Part shown: in pieces, positions 5,363-14,964 of the stretch
Position numbering within the stretch: position 1 is the stretch's first letter
Layout: each line of letters starts with the position of its first letter
Virus record (IMG/VR): IMGVR_UViG_3300050034_000038
Location: 1 to 24,128 of that record
DNA: 24,128 nt
Reading direction: 5' to 3' (one strand)
Origin: a virus
Notes under the pieces: model-generated
Told to the model about the DNA's origin: nothing
Databases searched by the model: none
Seen by the model: only the letters and a program-made list of their open reading frames with translations
Made by a program: the position numbers and the translations under genes

Positions 5363-6052
5363 TTAGTGAACAGGTTCTAATGATGATACTGTAAATGTAT
5401 CCCATTCATAAATACTAGATGCGATAGCACCTAAACCAACATAACCTGCTGTTGTAATATCTGAATCTGTAACTATAAACTGCCATTCAATTGGTTCTGA
5501 ATTTGAACTAATCCAATACTTACCAGATATTATATTTCCATTAACTTGAAGTTTTAACGATACCCATTGATTAACATACCAATTAAAATAACTATGTGCT
5601 AACATTGTTGATACTCCATTAACTCTTTTCCATAAACCAACTCCAGGATTAGTTTGAGAAACAAAAGGCGCTTGCCCTTCAATTACTGAATCTAGCATCA
5701 AGTAATAACAATTTTCGTATCCTGTCGTACCAGATGCTCTTGCTATAAGCCAGTTTGCTGTAGAATGGACATAATCTTCTTTAACTGATGATGAAATACA
5801 TATATCTGTTACACTTCCCACTTTATTCCAATATAATAAACCTAAAATATCGAAATCCATATGAGTTATTAGAACTTGATTCCCTGTTGCTCCTGGTTCT
5901 GATATTACTTCCCAATAATTAAAATCAGTTGTATTCCATGCAAATGTCCAATCATAAGGACCAACTCCGATTGCATATTCACTAAAATCTGTATAATATA
6001 AAATCTTTGGTATAAATGGTTGTTTCTTTACTATTGGTGTATAAAAAAACAT
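5363..6052 (-). CDS. Putative carbohydrate-binding tail or receptor protein
   Basis: This 229-residue protein is rich in aromatic residues and beta-type sequence. It has a pattern seen in concanavalin-like jelly rolls: a DFSEY...WTFAWNT opening, NYWEVISEPG, W.SLKLQVNGNIISGKYWIS, and a final GYVGLGA...YEWDTFTV. This pattern is shared with LamG/GH16-like sugar-binding modules. No catalytic ExDxE motif is visible, so a binding rather than cleaving role is likely. In context it is the last structural gene before the pump and lysis genes, a usual place for receptor-binding proteins. GAAGGTGAGATAAT precedes the ATG. The fold call is from motif reading only. Confidence 0.6.
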   Translation of the reverse strand: MFFYTPIVKKQPFIPKILYYTDFSEYAIGVGPYDWTFAWNTTDFNYWEVISEPGATGNQVLITHMDFDILGLLYWNKVGSVTDICISSSVKEDYVHSTANWLIARASGTTGYENCYYLMLDSVIEGQAPFVSQTNPGVGLWKRVNGVSTMLAHSYFNWYVNQWVSLKLQVNGNIISGKYWISSNSEPIEWQFIVTDSDITTAGYVGLGAIASSIYEWDTFTVSSLEPVH

Positions 6053-6067
6053 ATTATCTCACCTTCT

Positions 6068-6724
6068 TTATAATAAATAGCCTTTAACTATTACAGTTAT
6101 TTGTTCTGCGCTTTCTGGTGTATAAGTTGCTCCTGCAATTATTGCTATATATAATGTTGATGTTGAACTTAAAGTGCAATTTCTTAAAATTTCAGATTGT
6201 AATAATGTATAGCATCCCGAACCTTGAATAACTAACGTTGTTAAATTCTCAAACGTGCAAGCTCTTTTTAAAATGGTTTCTGAATAACTTGGGTCAAATA
6301 ATGCTGAATCTGTTAAATCTTGACCAGTTATCGAATCCGCTTTAAATAAATGAACTATTGGAGTTAATTTTATTGTTACACCTCCATTAGATGAAACAAG
6401 AGTTACAGAATTAATTTGAATTGCTCTACCTGCTACATCACCTAATCCAGAAAAATCTAAAACTGGTAAAGTTGTTAAACCATCACCATTAATAATTGAA
6501 TTTAATACATATGGTGTTGCATTTGCTGCTCTTGTAATTGATGAACTTATTTCAAATTCTGTTGGTCTTATATATTGCTGATTTAAACTTGTATTACCTG
6601 CAATTATGTTTAAATCTTCGTTCATTATTCCAACACTCTCACCAATTACGTTTAGATTTTCATTTATTTCTCTTAAATCAGAATCTTTGGTTGCATATCT
6701 ATTATCTGTTAATACTAATGCCAT
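6068..6724 (-). CDS. Putative tail-tip or fibre-like structural protein
   Basis: A 218-residue protein has an N-terminal helix of about 45 residues with a coiled-coil look (DLREINENLNVIGESVGIMN). A beta-rich domain follows, containing ATPYVLNSIINGDG and VTLVSSNGGVTIKLTPIVHLF, and the end is TVIVKGYLL. This short-helix-plus-beta-domain layout fits trimeric tail or fibre proteins or head/tail decoration proteins. I do not recognise the family. Its AAGGAGG site and tight spacing place it in the late structural operon. Confidence 0.6.
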   Translation of the reverse strand: MALVLTDNRYATKDSDLREINENLNVIGESVGIMNEDLNIIAGNTSLNQQYIRPTEFEISSSITRAANATPYVLNSIINGDGLTTLPVLDFSGLGDVAGRAIQINSVTLVSSNGGVTIKLTPIVHLFKADSITGQDLTDSALFDPSYSETILKRACTFENLTTLVIQGSGCYTLLQSEILRNCTLSSTSTLYIAIIAGATYTPESAEQITVIVKGYLL

Positions 6725-6751
6725 AATTTTAATCCTCCTTGATTCTTTATT

Positions 6752-7297
6752 TTAGCTTTCTATCCAGATAAACCTATATTCAATATTTAAAACATTTGTG
6801 TCTGAATCTCTTGTAAATAAAAATATAAATTGTGTTACTGGTTTGTCAATTCTTTCTATTCCATTTAAAATAGTTTTTGATGCAATTGGAACATTTTGTG
6901 CTCTTTCTGCATTTACCATATCAAAATCTTCTATGATTAACCCATCATTGTTAAATACTCCAGGAGGATTTTTAGAAAAAGTACATAATGGAGTATCTGA
7001 TATATTTCTATTAAGGTTTCTTACTGTATCTGGTGAAGTTGTAATTGGTGTTCCTGTGGTTAAACTTCCAGTATCTCCCTCTAATTTTCTGATTGAGAAA
7101 GTGTTATCATATGGAGTTAATGTCAAGCCCGATGTAATCATTTGTAGAGTTACATTTTCTGGGATTTCTAATAATAAAAGTTTTTGTGTTTCTCCACTAG
7201 CAAAGGTAAAATTTACTATCCCATTAAAAACTTTACCTTCCATTATATTGGAATGCATTCCATCTACATTTTTAAAAGTATTTAAACTTAAAGCCAT
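6752..7297 (-). CDS. Hypothetical late structural protein (181 aa)
   Basis: A 181-residue, beta-rich protein with no recognised family. Visible features are a start like other small tail proteins (MALSLNTFKNVDGMHSNI), a central asparagine/threonine-rich stretch, and a C-terminus of alternating hydrophobic residues (QFIFLFTRDSDTNVLNIEYR). It sits between two similarly sized proteins of the tail-tip region, with three bases to the next upstream gene. It is probably a virion component, inferred from position alone. Confidence 0.6.
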   Translation of the reverse strand: MALSLNTFKNVDGMHSNIMEGKVFNGIVNFTFASGETQKLLLLEIPENVTLQMITSGLTLTPYDNTFSIRKLEGDTGSLTTGTPITTSPDTVRNLNRNISDTPLCTFSKNPPGVFNNDGLIIEDFDMVNAERAQNVPIASKTILNGIERIDKPVTQFIFLFTRDSDTNVLNIEYRFIWIES

Positions 7298-7300
7298 TTT

Positions 7301-7642
7301 TTACGCCTCCACTACTGAAATATTTGATATTACACCGATTGAAATACCATAAATATCTGTATTAATTGTTGGGTCAAAATCAAATTCCATAGTTGCTCCA
7401 CTTGGTAATAATATCCCATTGTCTTTTGTTACTCCTATAACATTATTTAAGTAAATAGCATTCAAAGAATTATTCTGAATTGTAAGAACTTTTCTACCAA
7501 CTAAATTTGTATTATCAACTGCGCATATTTTTGTGGCTATTGTACTTAAGACTATTGTTGCCATAAGAGAACTAGGTGTTATAGTGGTTGGTATCGTAGT
7601 TATAGAACCGCTAAATATTACATTCGTGCCTGGTATAATCAT
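7301..7642 (-). CDS. Small beta-rich late protein (113 aa)
   Basis: The 113-residue protein has a threonine/isoleucine-rich start and a core that resembles small phage decoration proteins: VLTIQNNSLNAIYLNN, then GILLPSGATMEFDFD, where a capping loop of the kind 'preferred value, baseline' is common. Its neighbour at 7646 has a parallel core (LKCPAGTLIEFYTQNQITF), and the two may be diverged duplicates. Such pairs in phages often bind the virion surface or tail tip. The assignment is tentative. Confidence 0.6.
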   Translation of the reverse strand: MIIPGTNVIFSGSITTIPTTITPSSLMATIVLSTIATKICAVDNTNLVGRKVLTIQNNSLNAIYLNNVIGVTKDNGILLPSGATMEFDFDPTINTDIYGISIGVISNISVVEA

Positions 7643-7645
7643 AAT

Positions 7646-7948
7646 TTAATCCTCCCAAACAATTATTTGAACTGTTGCCCCCGAACCATCTGACATAAAA
7701 GTAATTTGATTTTGTGTATAAAATTCTATCAAAGTTCCTGCGGGACATTTAAGTCCATTTGTAGTCGATAAATCTGTTCTTCCTAACATATCTAAATATA
7801 AATTTCCAGTTAAAACCCATAATGAAACATTTGCATATGAAATTATTTCTGTTGTTAGAGCTGTGGTTACCACTAACCCTGCAATAATATTTTCTTGAAT
7901 TTTAAAATTCCCCGCATTTCTGTGTTCGGATTGTCCTACTGGTGCCAT
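7646..7948 (-). CDS. Small beta-rich late protein (100 aa)
   Basis: A 100-residue protein has a short polar start (MAPVGQSEHRNAGNFKIQEN) and then beta-type sequence with LYLDMLGRTDLSTTNGLKCP and a final GATVQIIVWED. Its PAGTLIEF segment parallels PSGATMEF in the next gene, so both probably share a fold. It follows the large Tal fusion gene by 21 bases and is part of the tail-tip cluster. No enzyme motif is present. Confidence 0.6.
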   Translation of the reverse strand: MAPVGQSEHRNAGNFKIQENIIAGLVVTTALTTEIISYANVSLWVLTGNLYLDMLGRTDLSTTNGLKCPAGTLIEFYTQNQITFMSDGSGATVQIIVWED

Positions 7949-7969
7949 AATATTTTCCCCCTTTTATTT

Positions 7970-10951
7970 TTAACTTGATGTTAGTCCTGCCTGTGCTCTT
8001 AATGATTTCCAGAATGAAGATTCTGGGTCAAAAACTACTGGTGAAGTTAATGCAACTAATTGACAACCATCTGCTAAGAATTTACAACTTGGATAATTCA
8101 CCCAATCACCAGTTAAATTAAATTCTAAATATAAAGTTCCTGTTGGAAGAGCATCTAAACTTAAAGCTTCCATTCTTTGCCATACATTAGGTTCTGTGTC
8201 ATTAATTACCATATTGCCTGTTGCTACTGGTAGACCACTATTTAATCTTGTTAATGTTGAATCGCAAGCATAAATTTGGAGTAATGCTGTGCCATTTGTA
8301 GTTGTCTCTGCAAATGCTGAAACATAAACAGTTGCACAATATGGACCATTTAATCCTTGCGCTGCTGCAAGTAAAACATATTGATATGGCATTGAAGTTG
8401 CGCTTATCACCGCTGCTTGATAATCATAAAGTGCTAATTGCGGATAAGCTACTAAAGTGTTTGCAGAATAAGTTGACAAAATTGAACCTGCTCCACCTCG
8501 CCATTGCCACCAAAACTTGGAACCATAACCTTTGTTTCCTGTAGTTGCTACATCTGCAAGAAAAACATAATCTGTTCCTCCTGTTGTTGCTGTAATATTT
8601 TCAAAACTAGGGTCAATAATTAAATTATTTGTATAATTTGCTCCCGACCAGATTCCCTGGTTTGCGCTCATTACTGCGGATAGTTCTCTAATTCTATTTC
8701 CATCTTGCGTAACTAATGGTTTGAAAGTTCCAAGAACTAACGTGTCATTTTCTGGGTCTGTGAAATGTCTATCTATTTCTATAACTCTTGCTGTTAAATA
8801 AAGCGGTGGCTCAAAAACATTGTCAATAACATCTACTGTATCTCCAAGTCTTACCTTTTCATGCTCAAGGCCGCTAATTCTTTCTAAATCTGCTATTTTC
8901 ATTTCATAGGTAAAAATTGGACTTGATACTGCTGCAAGTGCATTGTAAGTTCCTTGTAATATAACGTTTGGGTCTGTTTCACTTCCTGCATCATAAGTTC
9001 CCCATCTTTGCCTAGTTCCTCCACATCTTCCCCATAATAAAAGTGCTGCAGGGTCTGATAAGTATGCTTGACCTGCGGGTTTGTTTAATGGGTTTGTAGG
9101 AGTTGTCCAAACAACATTAGAAAACAGAATTCTTCCTGCTCCCGAACCTACGATTTGTTGGCTACTTCCATATCCCCAGAATGCTGTTTTTACTTGTGTC
9201 ATATCAACTTGCCTAACAACACTAGTTTCGTCTTTTCCGTACTCAAATCTTTTCCCTGTTATACTTCCTCTGCTTGCTAGGAAATCTATATATCTTCCTG
9301 TGATAACTTTTCCAGAAATGGACACTCTATATTGCAAATCTCCAGTTCCAAATGCTGTTATTAATGAATTAACTAAATCCATTTTATTTTGGATTTCCAT
9401 ATCTAATGTTGCTGTTCCTCCAACTGTGACTATTCCTGCGGTCCATCTGGCATCTATTAAAATTTGCGTTAATAATGTGAATGCTGTTTGTCCTACTTGG
9501 TAGTTGTTCCAGACTATCTCATCTAATAATTCCAGAACTTGATGTTCACAGAAAACGTCTTTATAAATATTCAGTTCATGGGTTTCGTTAATTATTTTTA
9601 TTTCGAATAATTGGAAGTACCCATCTAGATCCAAAAATGCCACAAGATTCCCTTCAACAACAAATTGTGCTTTTGGGTTCTCCGCAGGAATTGAAAATGA
9701 TAATGAGTTCTCAAGATTTAATTGTTCTAAATGGATTGCATTGTAAAATGGAGAGTCTAAGTCGGTTGCTGATAAAACTGCTAATAAATTTTCTGAACTA
9801 TCAAAAATTAATAAAGTATTTATCATTCTTACCAGACCTGGCAATCCTGGGACCACTATTGGTACTGGTGGAACATATGGACCTAATTGGGGAGTAACGT
9901 AAATACTTGTAGATTGTGGTCCGTTATCCCATCTAGTATTTGCATAAACATTAAATTGATAAGGTGTATTATTTGTAAGCCCTGTTGCTGTGTAGGTTGT
10001 TGTAGTTGAAGGTAAAGTGGATTCAATCTCCACACCATTTTTCAAAACATGGAAATAATATAAATTTGTATCTGGTAATTGTGGCCAGTTTAAAATTGCT
10101 GTGGTGTTTCCTGGTATTCCAGTAACTACTGGTGCTCCTGGAACCATCAATGCTGTTATTCCTGTTGCATCGCAAACATCCACATCCACATCAGTTGATG
10201 AAACTCCATAATATGAACCTGCCGCATTACCATCTGATGAAAATTGCCAAGTCCTCCATAAGTTTGGTTGGTTTGGTTCTGTTGTAATTCCATATCCTCC
10301 AAACAAATCGAAGTTAGAATTCGGATAAGTTGAGGGTGGTTGATTATAAACATAGTCTGGTGCTTTTGCTGCAAGCCATAATGGTACAACATTGGATATT
10401 GGTCCAAGTGTTGAATGAACTAATCCGTTCGGTTTTGCTGCATAAGTTTCCGCTACATATGCTGCTGAATATAACATGCAATTTCTGCCAGTTGCTGTTT
10501 TCATCCTATTAGCAAATGCTGCAATCCAGTTATATGCATTGTCATTTATTGGACTTGCAAAGGTTGCGGATATATCTTCAAAATCAATTACTGGAAATAA
10601 ATCCCCAAATTTCATAGACCCAAATCCGACTTGTAATTGTGTCATAAAATGGTTTGCCTCGAGAACTGCTGCTGCTGTTGTTACACCAGATACTGAAGGT
10701 TGGCAAAAATGATATGCACCAACTTTTATTCCTGCCGCTCTTGCTGCCGCTACATTTGCTGCTGTAAATCCTGCATCATCTATTGTTGTTGCTTGTGAAC
10801 ATTTCATGTAAATAAATCTAACTCCATGATTATAAGCAGTAACAAAATTTACTGGGTATTGCGTTCCTGCTGTTGATATATCAATTCCGTAAGTTAGACC
10901 TGGTCTACCCGATGCATCATACTCCTGGAAATATCCTACTGATTGTGGCAT
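7970..10951 (-). CDS. Tail-associated lysin: GH25-FnIII-Tal fusion
   Basis: The 993-residue protein has four parts. Residues about 18-275 form a GH25 muramidase domain: YGIDIS with Asp24, RFIYMKCSQA, VGAYHFCQP, catalytic DFE at 123-125, and WRTWQFSS near its end. Residues about 275-355 are a fibronectin type III domain (GAPVVTGIPGNTTAILNW, TTTTYTATGLTNNTPYQFNV). Residues about 370-800 match the phage tail endopeptidase/Tal-type minor structural protein (YKDVFCEHQVLELLDEIVW, RFEYGKDETSV, LRLGDTVDVIDN-like VRLGDTVDV). The last about 180 residues look like a CBM-type jelly roll (NLIIDPSFEN). It should form the tail-tip hub and locally open the cell wall during DNA entry. Putting the lysozyme at the N-terminus of Tal is unusual. 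It follows the Dit gene by 17 bases. Confidence 0.88.
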   Translation of the reverse strand: MPQSVGYFQEYDASGRPGLTYGIDISTAGTQYPVNFVTAYNHGVRFIYMKCSQATTIDDAGFTAANVAAARAAGIKVGAYHFCQPSVSGVTTAAAVLEANHFMTQLQVGFGSMKFGDLFPVIDFEDISATFASPINDNAYNWIAAFANRMKTATGRNCMLYSAAYVAETYAAKPNGLVHSTLGPISNVVPLWLAAKAPDYVYNQPPSTYPNSNFDLFGGYGITTEPNQPNLWRTWQFSSDGNAAGSYYGVSSTDVDVDVCDATGITALMVPGAPVVTGIPGNTTAILNWPQLPDTNLYYFHVLKNGVEIESTLPSTTTTYTATGLTNNTPYQFNVYANTRWDNGPQSTSIYVTPQLGPYVPPVPIVVPGLPGLVRMINTLLIFDSSENLLAVLSATDLDSPFYNAIHLEQLNLENSLSFSIPAENPKAQFVVEGNLVAFLDLDGYFQLFEIKIINETHELNIYKDVFCEHQVLELLDEIVWNNYQVGQTAFTLLTQILIDARWTAGIVTVGGTATLDMEIQNKMDLVNSLITAFGTGDLQYRVSISGKVITGRYIDFLASRGSITGKRFEYGKDETSVVRQVDMTQVKTAFWGYGSSQQIVGSGAGRILFSNVVWTTPTNPLNKPAGQAYLSDPAALLLWGRCGGTRQRWGTYDAGSETDPNVILQGTYNALAAVSSPIFTYEMKIADLERISGLEHEKVRLGDTVDVIDNVFEPPLYLTARVIEIDRHFTDPENDTLVLGTFKPLVTQDGNRIRELSAVMSANQGIWSGANYTNNLIIDPSFENITATTGGTDYVFLADVATTGNKGYGSKFWWQWRGGAGSILSTYSANTLVAYPQLALYDYQAAVISATSMPYQYVLLAAAQGLNGPYCATVYVSAFAETTTNGTALLQIYACDSTLTRLNSGLPVATGNMVINDTEPNVWQRMEALSLDALPTGTLYLEFNLTGDWVNYPSCKFLADGCQLVALTSPVVFDPESSFWKSLRAQAGLTSS

Positions 10952-10968
10952 TTATTTCACCTCTAGTT

Positions 10969-12936
10969 TTATAACCAATTTGGATAATACTGTATATCAA
11001 CTTGAATTGTTCCATCTGATGTTGGAACCAGGACATTGTCATCTTTTGGTAATGGAAAGAATGTACTTAAAATTGTTAATATTGACATATTTGTAGTTCC
11101 ATTCAAATAAACTATTTTCTTAACACAATCAAATAAAATAACATCTCCTGTATTAAAAGCATTTTGTGCATATAAAAAATCTCCTGTATTCTGGTTTAAA
11201 ATCTGGACATAAGTTGCTGCTGTCATTAATACAACTGTTATTTGGCAAAATATTGTTGCTGTTCCAATGTTTGAAATGCCTGTACTATAAAGCGCTAATG
11301 CTGAATCAAATGTTAGTTTTGCTACTCCATCTGCATCTACTGGCAATGGCCTACTAAATAAATTTGATATTACAGCTATTTCTAAGTCAGTTCTTGCTCT
11401 CTTGGTTGCTCTGAAATCATCGTAAATTGCGTTAACATAATAAGTTAAACCAGAAACTCCCAGGTAAGCATTGGGATATGAAGCCAATGTTGGAGCAGTT
11501 AGCACACTTGTTTTAATTGCTGAATATTGCAATTCATTTGTATAATCATAAACATCAATTTTTAAATATCCTGGTAAATTCCATCTAACTGCAACATAAT
11601 AAAATTGTCCTTGAACTGTTGCGGTTGGTAATTCTATAATTACTGAATCAAGAACTTTAGTGGTACCATTTACCATCTCAAAAGTTAAACTCTGTAATCC
11701 ATTTGTGAATGCTGTGCCATGAAAAATTACTAACCTATCTAATGCATTTGTGGAAGAATATGATCCCCAATCCAGAAGTGCACTATATGTGTCAGAAGTA
11801 GGATTCATTCTACTAAAAGTGAATTCTATAGTTCCTTGTTGCATCTGATTAAAATTTCTTAAATAAGATAAAAGTGGAATTGTTAAAACTTCGGGCGCTC
11901 TTGTAATTGCTCCAAGTACCCAACTAGTAACATAGTTATTTACTTCCAGTTGTAATCCATCAATCCAAAAAGTAACGTATTGAGTTACATTTGTAACCAC
12001 TTTAAATTTTATCTGTGTTGTGGTTGCGCTTGATGTAAAAGTGTAAATCATTCTAACAACAGGCCCACTTTCATTATTAATATTGAAAACTGTAGAAGTA
12101 TCTGTTGCTACTAAAACTGATGAGGAATTATATTCCAATACTATAAGTTCTAAAGTTGCCGCTTCATTTGCTATGCAATATAAAGACAAAGTATAAGTTG
12201 TACTTATTGATACTGGTACAAAATCAGATTGCCATCCTTCTCCAATTGCTGCTCCATCTGTTGAAATCTTCATGTCTAATACTCCATGAAATGTATGCTT
12301 TATATCTCTTACGAGTGTTGCCGACAATCCTATTGCTGCTGTTGTTCCATCTTCAAAACTTGATAAAGTAAATGATAATAAATTTGCTGTTCCTTCTTCT
12401 ATTGTTAAACCTTGATTAAAAATTGCGGGTTCGTATCTTGGTATCCCCGTTGCAATGTAACTTCCATCTTCTAAATATGCTGTGCTTGCTCTTGTGAATC
12501 CCGCTTGAAAACCATTTAATGTTAATTCATTTAATTCATTACTTGTAGAAAATGGGTGAGGTACTGTGAATGTGATTGTGCCAGTTCTAAAGGTTGTAAT
12601 TTGAACCGCAGGCGTTGCATCACTGATTATTGCTTGATAACTTTGTGTTGGGTCATCATCAAATATTAATGTTCCCATTCCCTGGGTTGCATCTAAAAAA
12701 TTTGCAACTAATTTTGTCTGCTCTTGAATTTCTTGAATTGTTTGTTGCTTTGCAATAAGAAAATCTATTACAAAAACCTTCATATTATATTCAGACCTTA
12801 CAAACAATTGACCTGGACTTCCTGGGATTTTAATAGTTACAATATCATTAGGAGGCAAGATTGTTCTTGTAACATTTTGTATAGAAATCAATAAATCCTC
12901 TGACCTTATTCCTCTAAAACTAAAACTAAAAGCCAT
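10969..12936 (-). CDS. Distal tail protein (Dit) with LamG-like extension
   Basis: The 655-residue protein starts with a Dit-like domain (about 1-150: MAFSFSFRGIRSEDLLI, QLFVRSEYNMKVFVIDFLIA, GMGTLIFDDDP, TGTITFTVPHPFS). A C-terminal section has the phage concanavalin-like signature (FTRASTAYLEDGS, PRYEPAI, LTIEEGTANLLS) and a second sugar-binding-like part (GTIEFTFSRM, SALLDWGS, KIDVYDYTNEL). Dit forms the hexameric ring that joins the tail tube to the tip. The extension makes it an 'evolved Dit' that may bind cell-wall sugars. AAGGAGG sits ten bases before the ATG at 12936; the longer frame upstream would overlap the tape measure gene. Confidence 0.85.
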   Translation of the reverse strand: MAFSFSFRGIRSEDLLISIQNVTRTILPPNDIVTIKIPGSPGQLFVRSEYNMKVFVIDFLIAKQQTIQEIQEQTKLVANFLDATQGMGTLIFDDDPTQSYQAIISDATPAVQITTFRTGTITFTVPHPFSTSNELNELTLNGFQAGFTRASTAYLEDGSYIATGIPRYEPAIFNQGLTIEEGTANLLSFTLSSFEDGTTAAIGLSATLVRDIKHTFHGVLDMKISTDGAAIGEGWQSDFVPVSISTTYTLSLYCIANEAATLELIVLEYNSSSVLVATDTSTVFNINNESGPVVRMIYTFTSSATTTQIKFKVVTNVTQYVTFWIDGLQLEVNNYVTSWVLGAITRAPEVLTIPLLSYLRNFNQMQQGTIEFTFSRMNPTSDTYSALLDWGSYSSTNALDRLVIFHGTAFTNGLQSLTFEMVNGTTKVLDSVIIELPTATVQGQFYYVAVRWNLPGYLKIDVYDYTNELQYSAIKTSVLTAPTLASYPNAYLGVSGLTYYVNAIYDDFRATKRARTDLEIAVISNLFSRPLPVDADGVAKLTFDSALALYSTGISNIGTATIFCQITVVLMTAATYVQILNQNTGDFLYAQNAFNTGDVILFDCVKKIVYLNGTTNMSILTILSTFFPLPKDDNVLVPTSDGTIQVDIQYYPNWL

Positions 12937-12937
12937 C

Positions 12938-14956
12938 TTAAATCGTACCTCCTTGAGACCTGTATTGAGATTGTTGCAACCTAAACAATTGTTGAGCAAT
13001 TGCTTTTATATCTGCCGCACTTCTCACTGTTAAACTTGGAATATTAAATTGATTTACAATTGATTGACCTTGCGCTGATGTTGCTTGATTATTTGATGAT
13101 GCAATTGTTGCTTTTGCTGTTATTGGTGCTGTTGATGTAGTAAGTGGTTGTTTAATTTGTCCCATTATCGGAGTTGCAAACTTAGCAACTGTGCTTTGAT
13201 ATTTTGGTACAAGTCCAGACATCGTATCTAAAGTTGCGTTTGCTTGGGTTGCCATATTTATAAATGAATCTTCTATTAACGTTCTTGGAGAACCGAACAA
13301 TCCTTTTTTAAATCCTGCCCATAAACTGGCTCCCATACTTTCTGCTTTACTCAGTAATTGACTAGGTAAACTTCCAATATAAGACAAAATTCGTGCGCCA
13401 ATTTGTACAATTTCTCCTGGTATTGCTGCAATTCCAGATGCAATTCCAGATGCAATATTTTTTGCTAAACTAATTGCCTTGTTATATGTGTTGCTCATCC
13501 AACTAGAAACGCCATTATAAACTGCTGAAAAATATGAAGTTACTCTTCCTGGTAATTGTGAAAACCAATTTATTATGTCATTATACATTGCTACTACAAA
13601 TGAACTTATTCTACCTGGTAAAGCAGCAAAGAAACTTATAATTGATGCTATTCCATTTATAACAAACTTTAATGCTGAACCAATTGCAAACCCAAACCAA
13701 TAAGCAATAGAATTTGGTAATTGTGCCATAAAAGTGCCAATTCTGCCAGGCAATGCTTCAAACCATAATATTATTCCATTTATCATTGTTGGTATTGTTT
13801 TTGCAAAGAAAACTACTATAGAATCCCATACTGAAACAACAACGGATTTTATACCATTCCACAAATTGATAAAAAATGTGCTTATTGATGACCAATTTTT
13901 TATTATAAGATAAGCTGCTACTGCAATTGCTGCAAATAATATCATCATTGGGCCCATTTCTAAAAGGAATAATGCTGCCTTTAATGCTCCGATTTGTAAA
14001 TCAAGCCATAAAAGAGATAATGCAGGTATTAATGCTGCAACTAATACTCCAGATAATGCTGCTAATATTATTTGTGTTTTTGTCGAAAATAAATTATTAA
14101 ATAATTGTCCTAGGGTTTTGCTCTTACTTACAATTGTGTCAAAAGAAGTAGCAATATTTGCAACTGTAGTTAAGATTCCTTTTATGGGTAAAGATGCGCT
14201 CAAAATTCCACCAATTTTTATCATTGCATCTGAAGCATCATTTTTAATTATTGTAAATTGTCCGTTTATTGTATTTGCCGCTTTCTGCATATCACCACCA
14301 TATTTTGCCGCCATTCCTGTTGTTAAAGCCGACATAACTTGTGCGGTAGTAATTGCTCCACTTGATATTGACTTGGTAAGTTGTGGACCTGTTTCATTAA
14401 ATTTAGCCTCAAGGATTCCCATTGCATCTACACCATCTAATCCCATTGATGTAAGTTGCTTTGCTGTTACTTTTCCTGTGGTATTTATTTTGCCAAGAAT
14501 CCCATCAACTGCATCCATTGCGGGTTTCCCTAAACCGACAGCGGATACTGCATTACCAACATCTTTCATTATTGGTACAACTTGTTGCGCATTGAATCCT
14601 AATTTTAATAATACTTCTGCTGAATTTTCTAAATCTGGTGTGCTAAAAGTGGACCCTTTAAATGCTGCCGCTAAACCAGAAACCATTGTGTTAGTTTTGG
14701 CAGCACTTCCTGTTAAATTATTTAATGCCAGGGTTACTGTTTGTGCGTTTGCGTACATTTTTATGCAAGCTGCGCCAAATCCTATTATTGCTGCGCCTGC
14801 TGCTAATACTCCAATTCCAATTTTTTGAGACATTGCTGTTGATTCAGCAGAAAATCCACCGACACTTTTACCTGCTCCAAGTAATCCACTATTTAATGAT
14901 GAAACATCTGCTCCAATTTTTACCATTAACTCTGCTACTGTGGCGATATTAATCAC
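12938..14956 (-). CDS. Tail tape measure protein
   Basis: The 672-residue protein opens like phage tape measures (VAELMVKIGADVSSLNSGLL). It has the typical tape-measure N-terminal domain (VTLALNNLTGSAAKTNTMVS, STPDLENSAEVLLKLGF), several hydrophobic helices in the middle (about 290-355), and three tandem blocks with LPGRI/LPGRV about 40 residues apart. It sets tail length and enters the membrane during DNA delivery. At roughly 1.5 angstroms per residue, from general knowledge, it implies a tail near 100 nm. The start is uncertain. The first in-frame candidate is GTG at 14956, but that GTG lies inside AGAGGTG, the only good ribosome binding site. It follows the chaperone frameshift region by eight bases. 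Confidence 0.9.
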   Translation of the reverse strand: MINIATVAELMVKIGADVSSLNSGLLGAGKSVGGFSAESTAMSQKIGIGVLAAGAAIIGFGAACIKMYANAQTVTLALNNLTGSAAKTNTMVSGLAAAFKGSTFSTPDLENSAEVLLKLGFNAQQVVPIMKDVGNAVSAVGLGKPAMDAVDGILGKINTTGKVTAKQLTSMGLDGVDAMGILEAKFNETGPQLTKSISSGAITTAQVMSALTTGMAAKYGGDMQKAANTINGQFTIIKNDASDAMIKIGGILSASLPIKGILTTVANIATSFDTIVSKSKTLGQLFNNLFSTKTQIILAALSGVLVAALIPALSLLWLDLQIGALKAALFLLEMGPMMILFAAIAVAAYLIIKNWSSISTFFINLWNGIKSVVVSVWDSIVVFFAKTIPTMINGIILWFEALPGRIGTFMAQLPNSIAYWFGFAIGSALKFVINGIASIISFFAALPGRISSFVVAMYNDIINWFSQLPGRVTSYFSAVYNGVSSWMSNTYNKAISLAKNIASGIASGIAAIPGEIVQIGARILSYIGSLPSQLLSKAESMGASLWAGFKKGLFGSPRTLIEDSFINMATQANATLDTMSGLVPKYQSTVAKFATPIMGQIKQPLTTSTAPITAKATIASSNNQATSAQGQSIVNQFNIPSLTVRSAADIKAIAQQLFRLQQSQYRSQGGTI

Positions 14957-14964
14957 CTCTTTTA

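Noticed and set aside
6798-7352. A 184-codon plus-strand frame
   Set aside because: It is antisense to the 181-residue late protein and runs into the next minus-strand gene, with no promoter or ribosome site. Its composition fits a shadow frame.
9081-9503. A 140-codon plus-strand frame inside the Tal gene
   Set aside because: It is antisense to the conserved Tal core and has no ribosome site.
14118-14828. A 236-codon open frame on the plus strand across the tape measure gene
   Set aside because: It is fully antisense to a clear tape measure protein, has no good ribosome site and encodes no recognisable domain. It arises from the base composition of the real gene.
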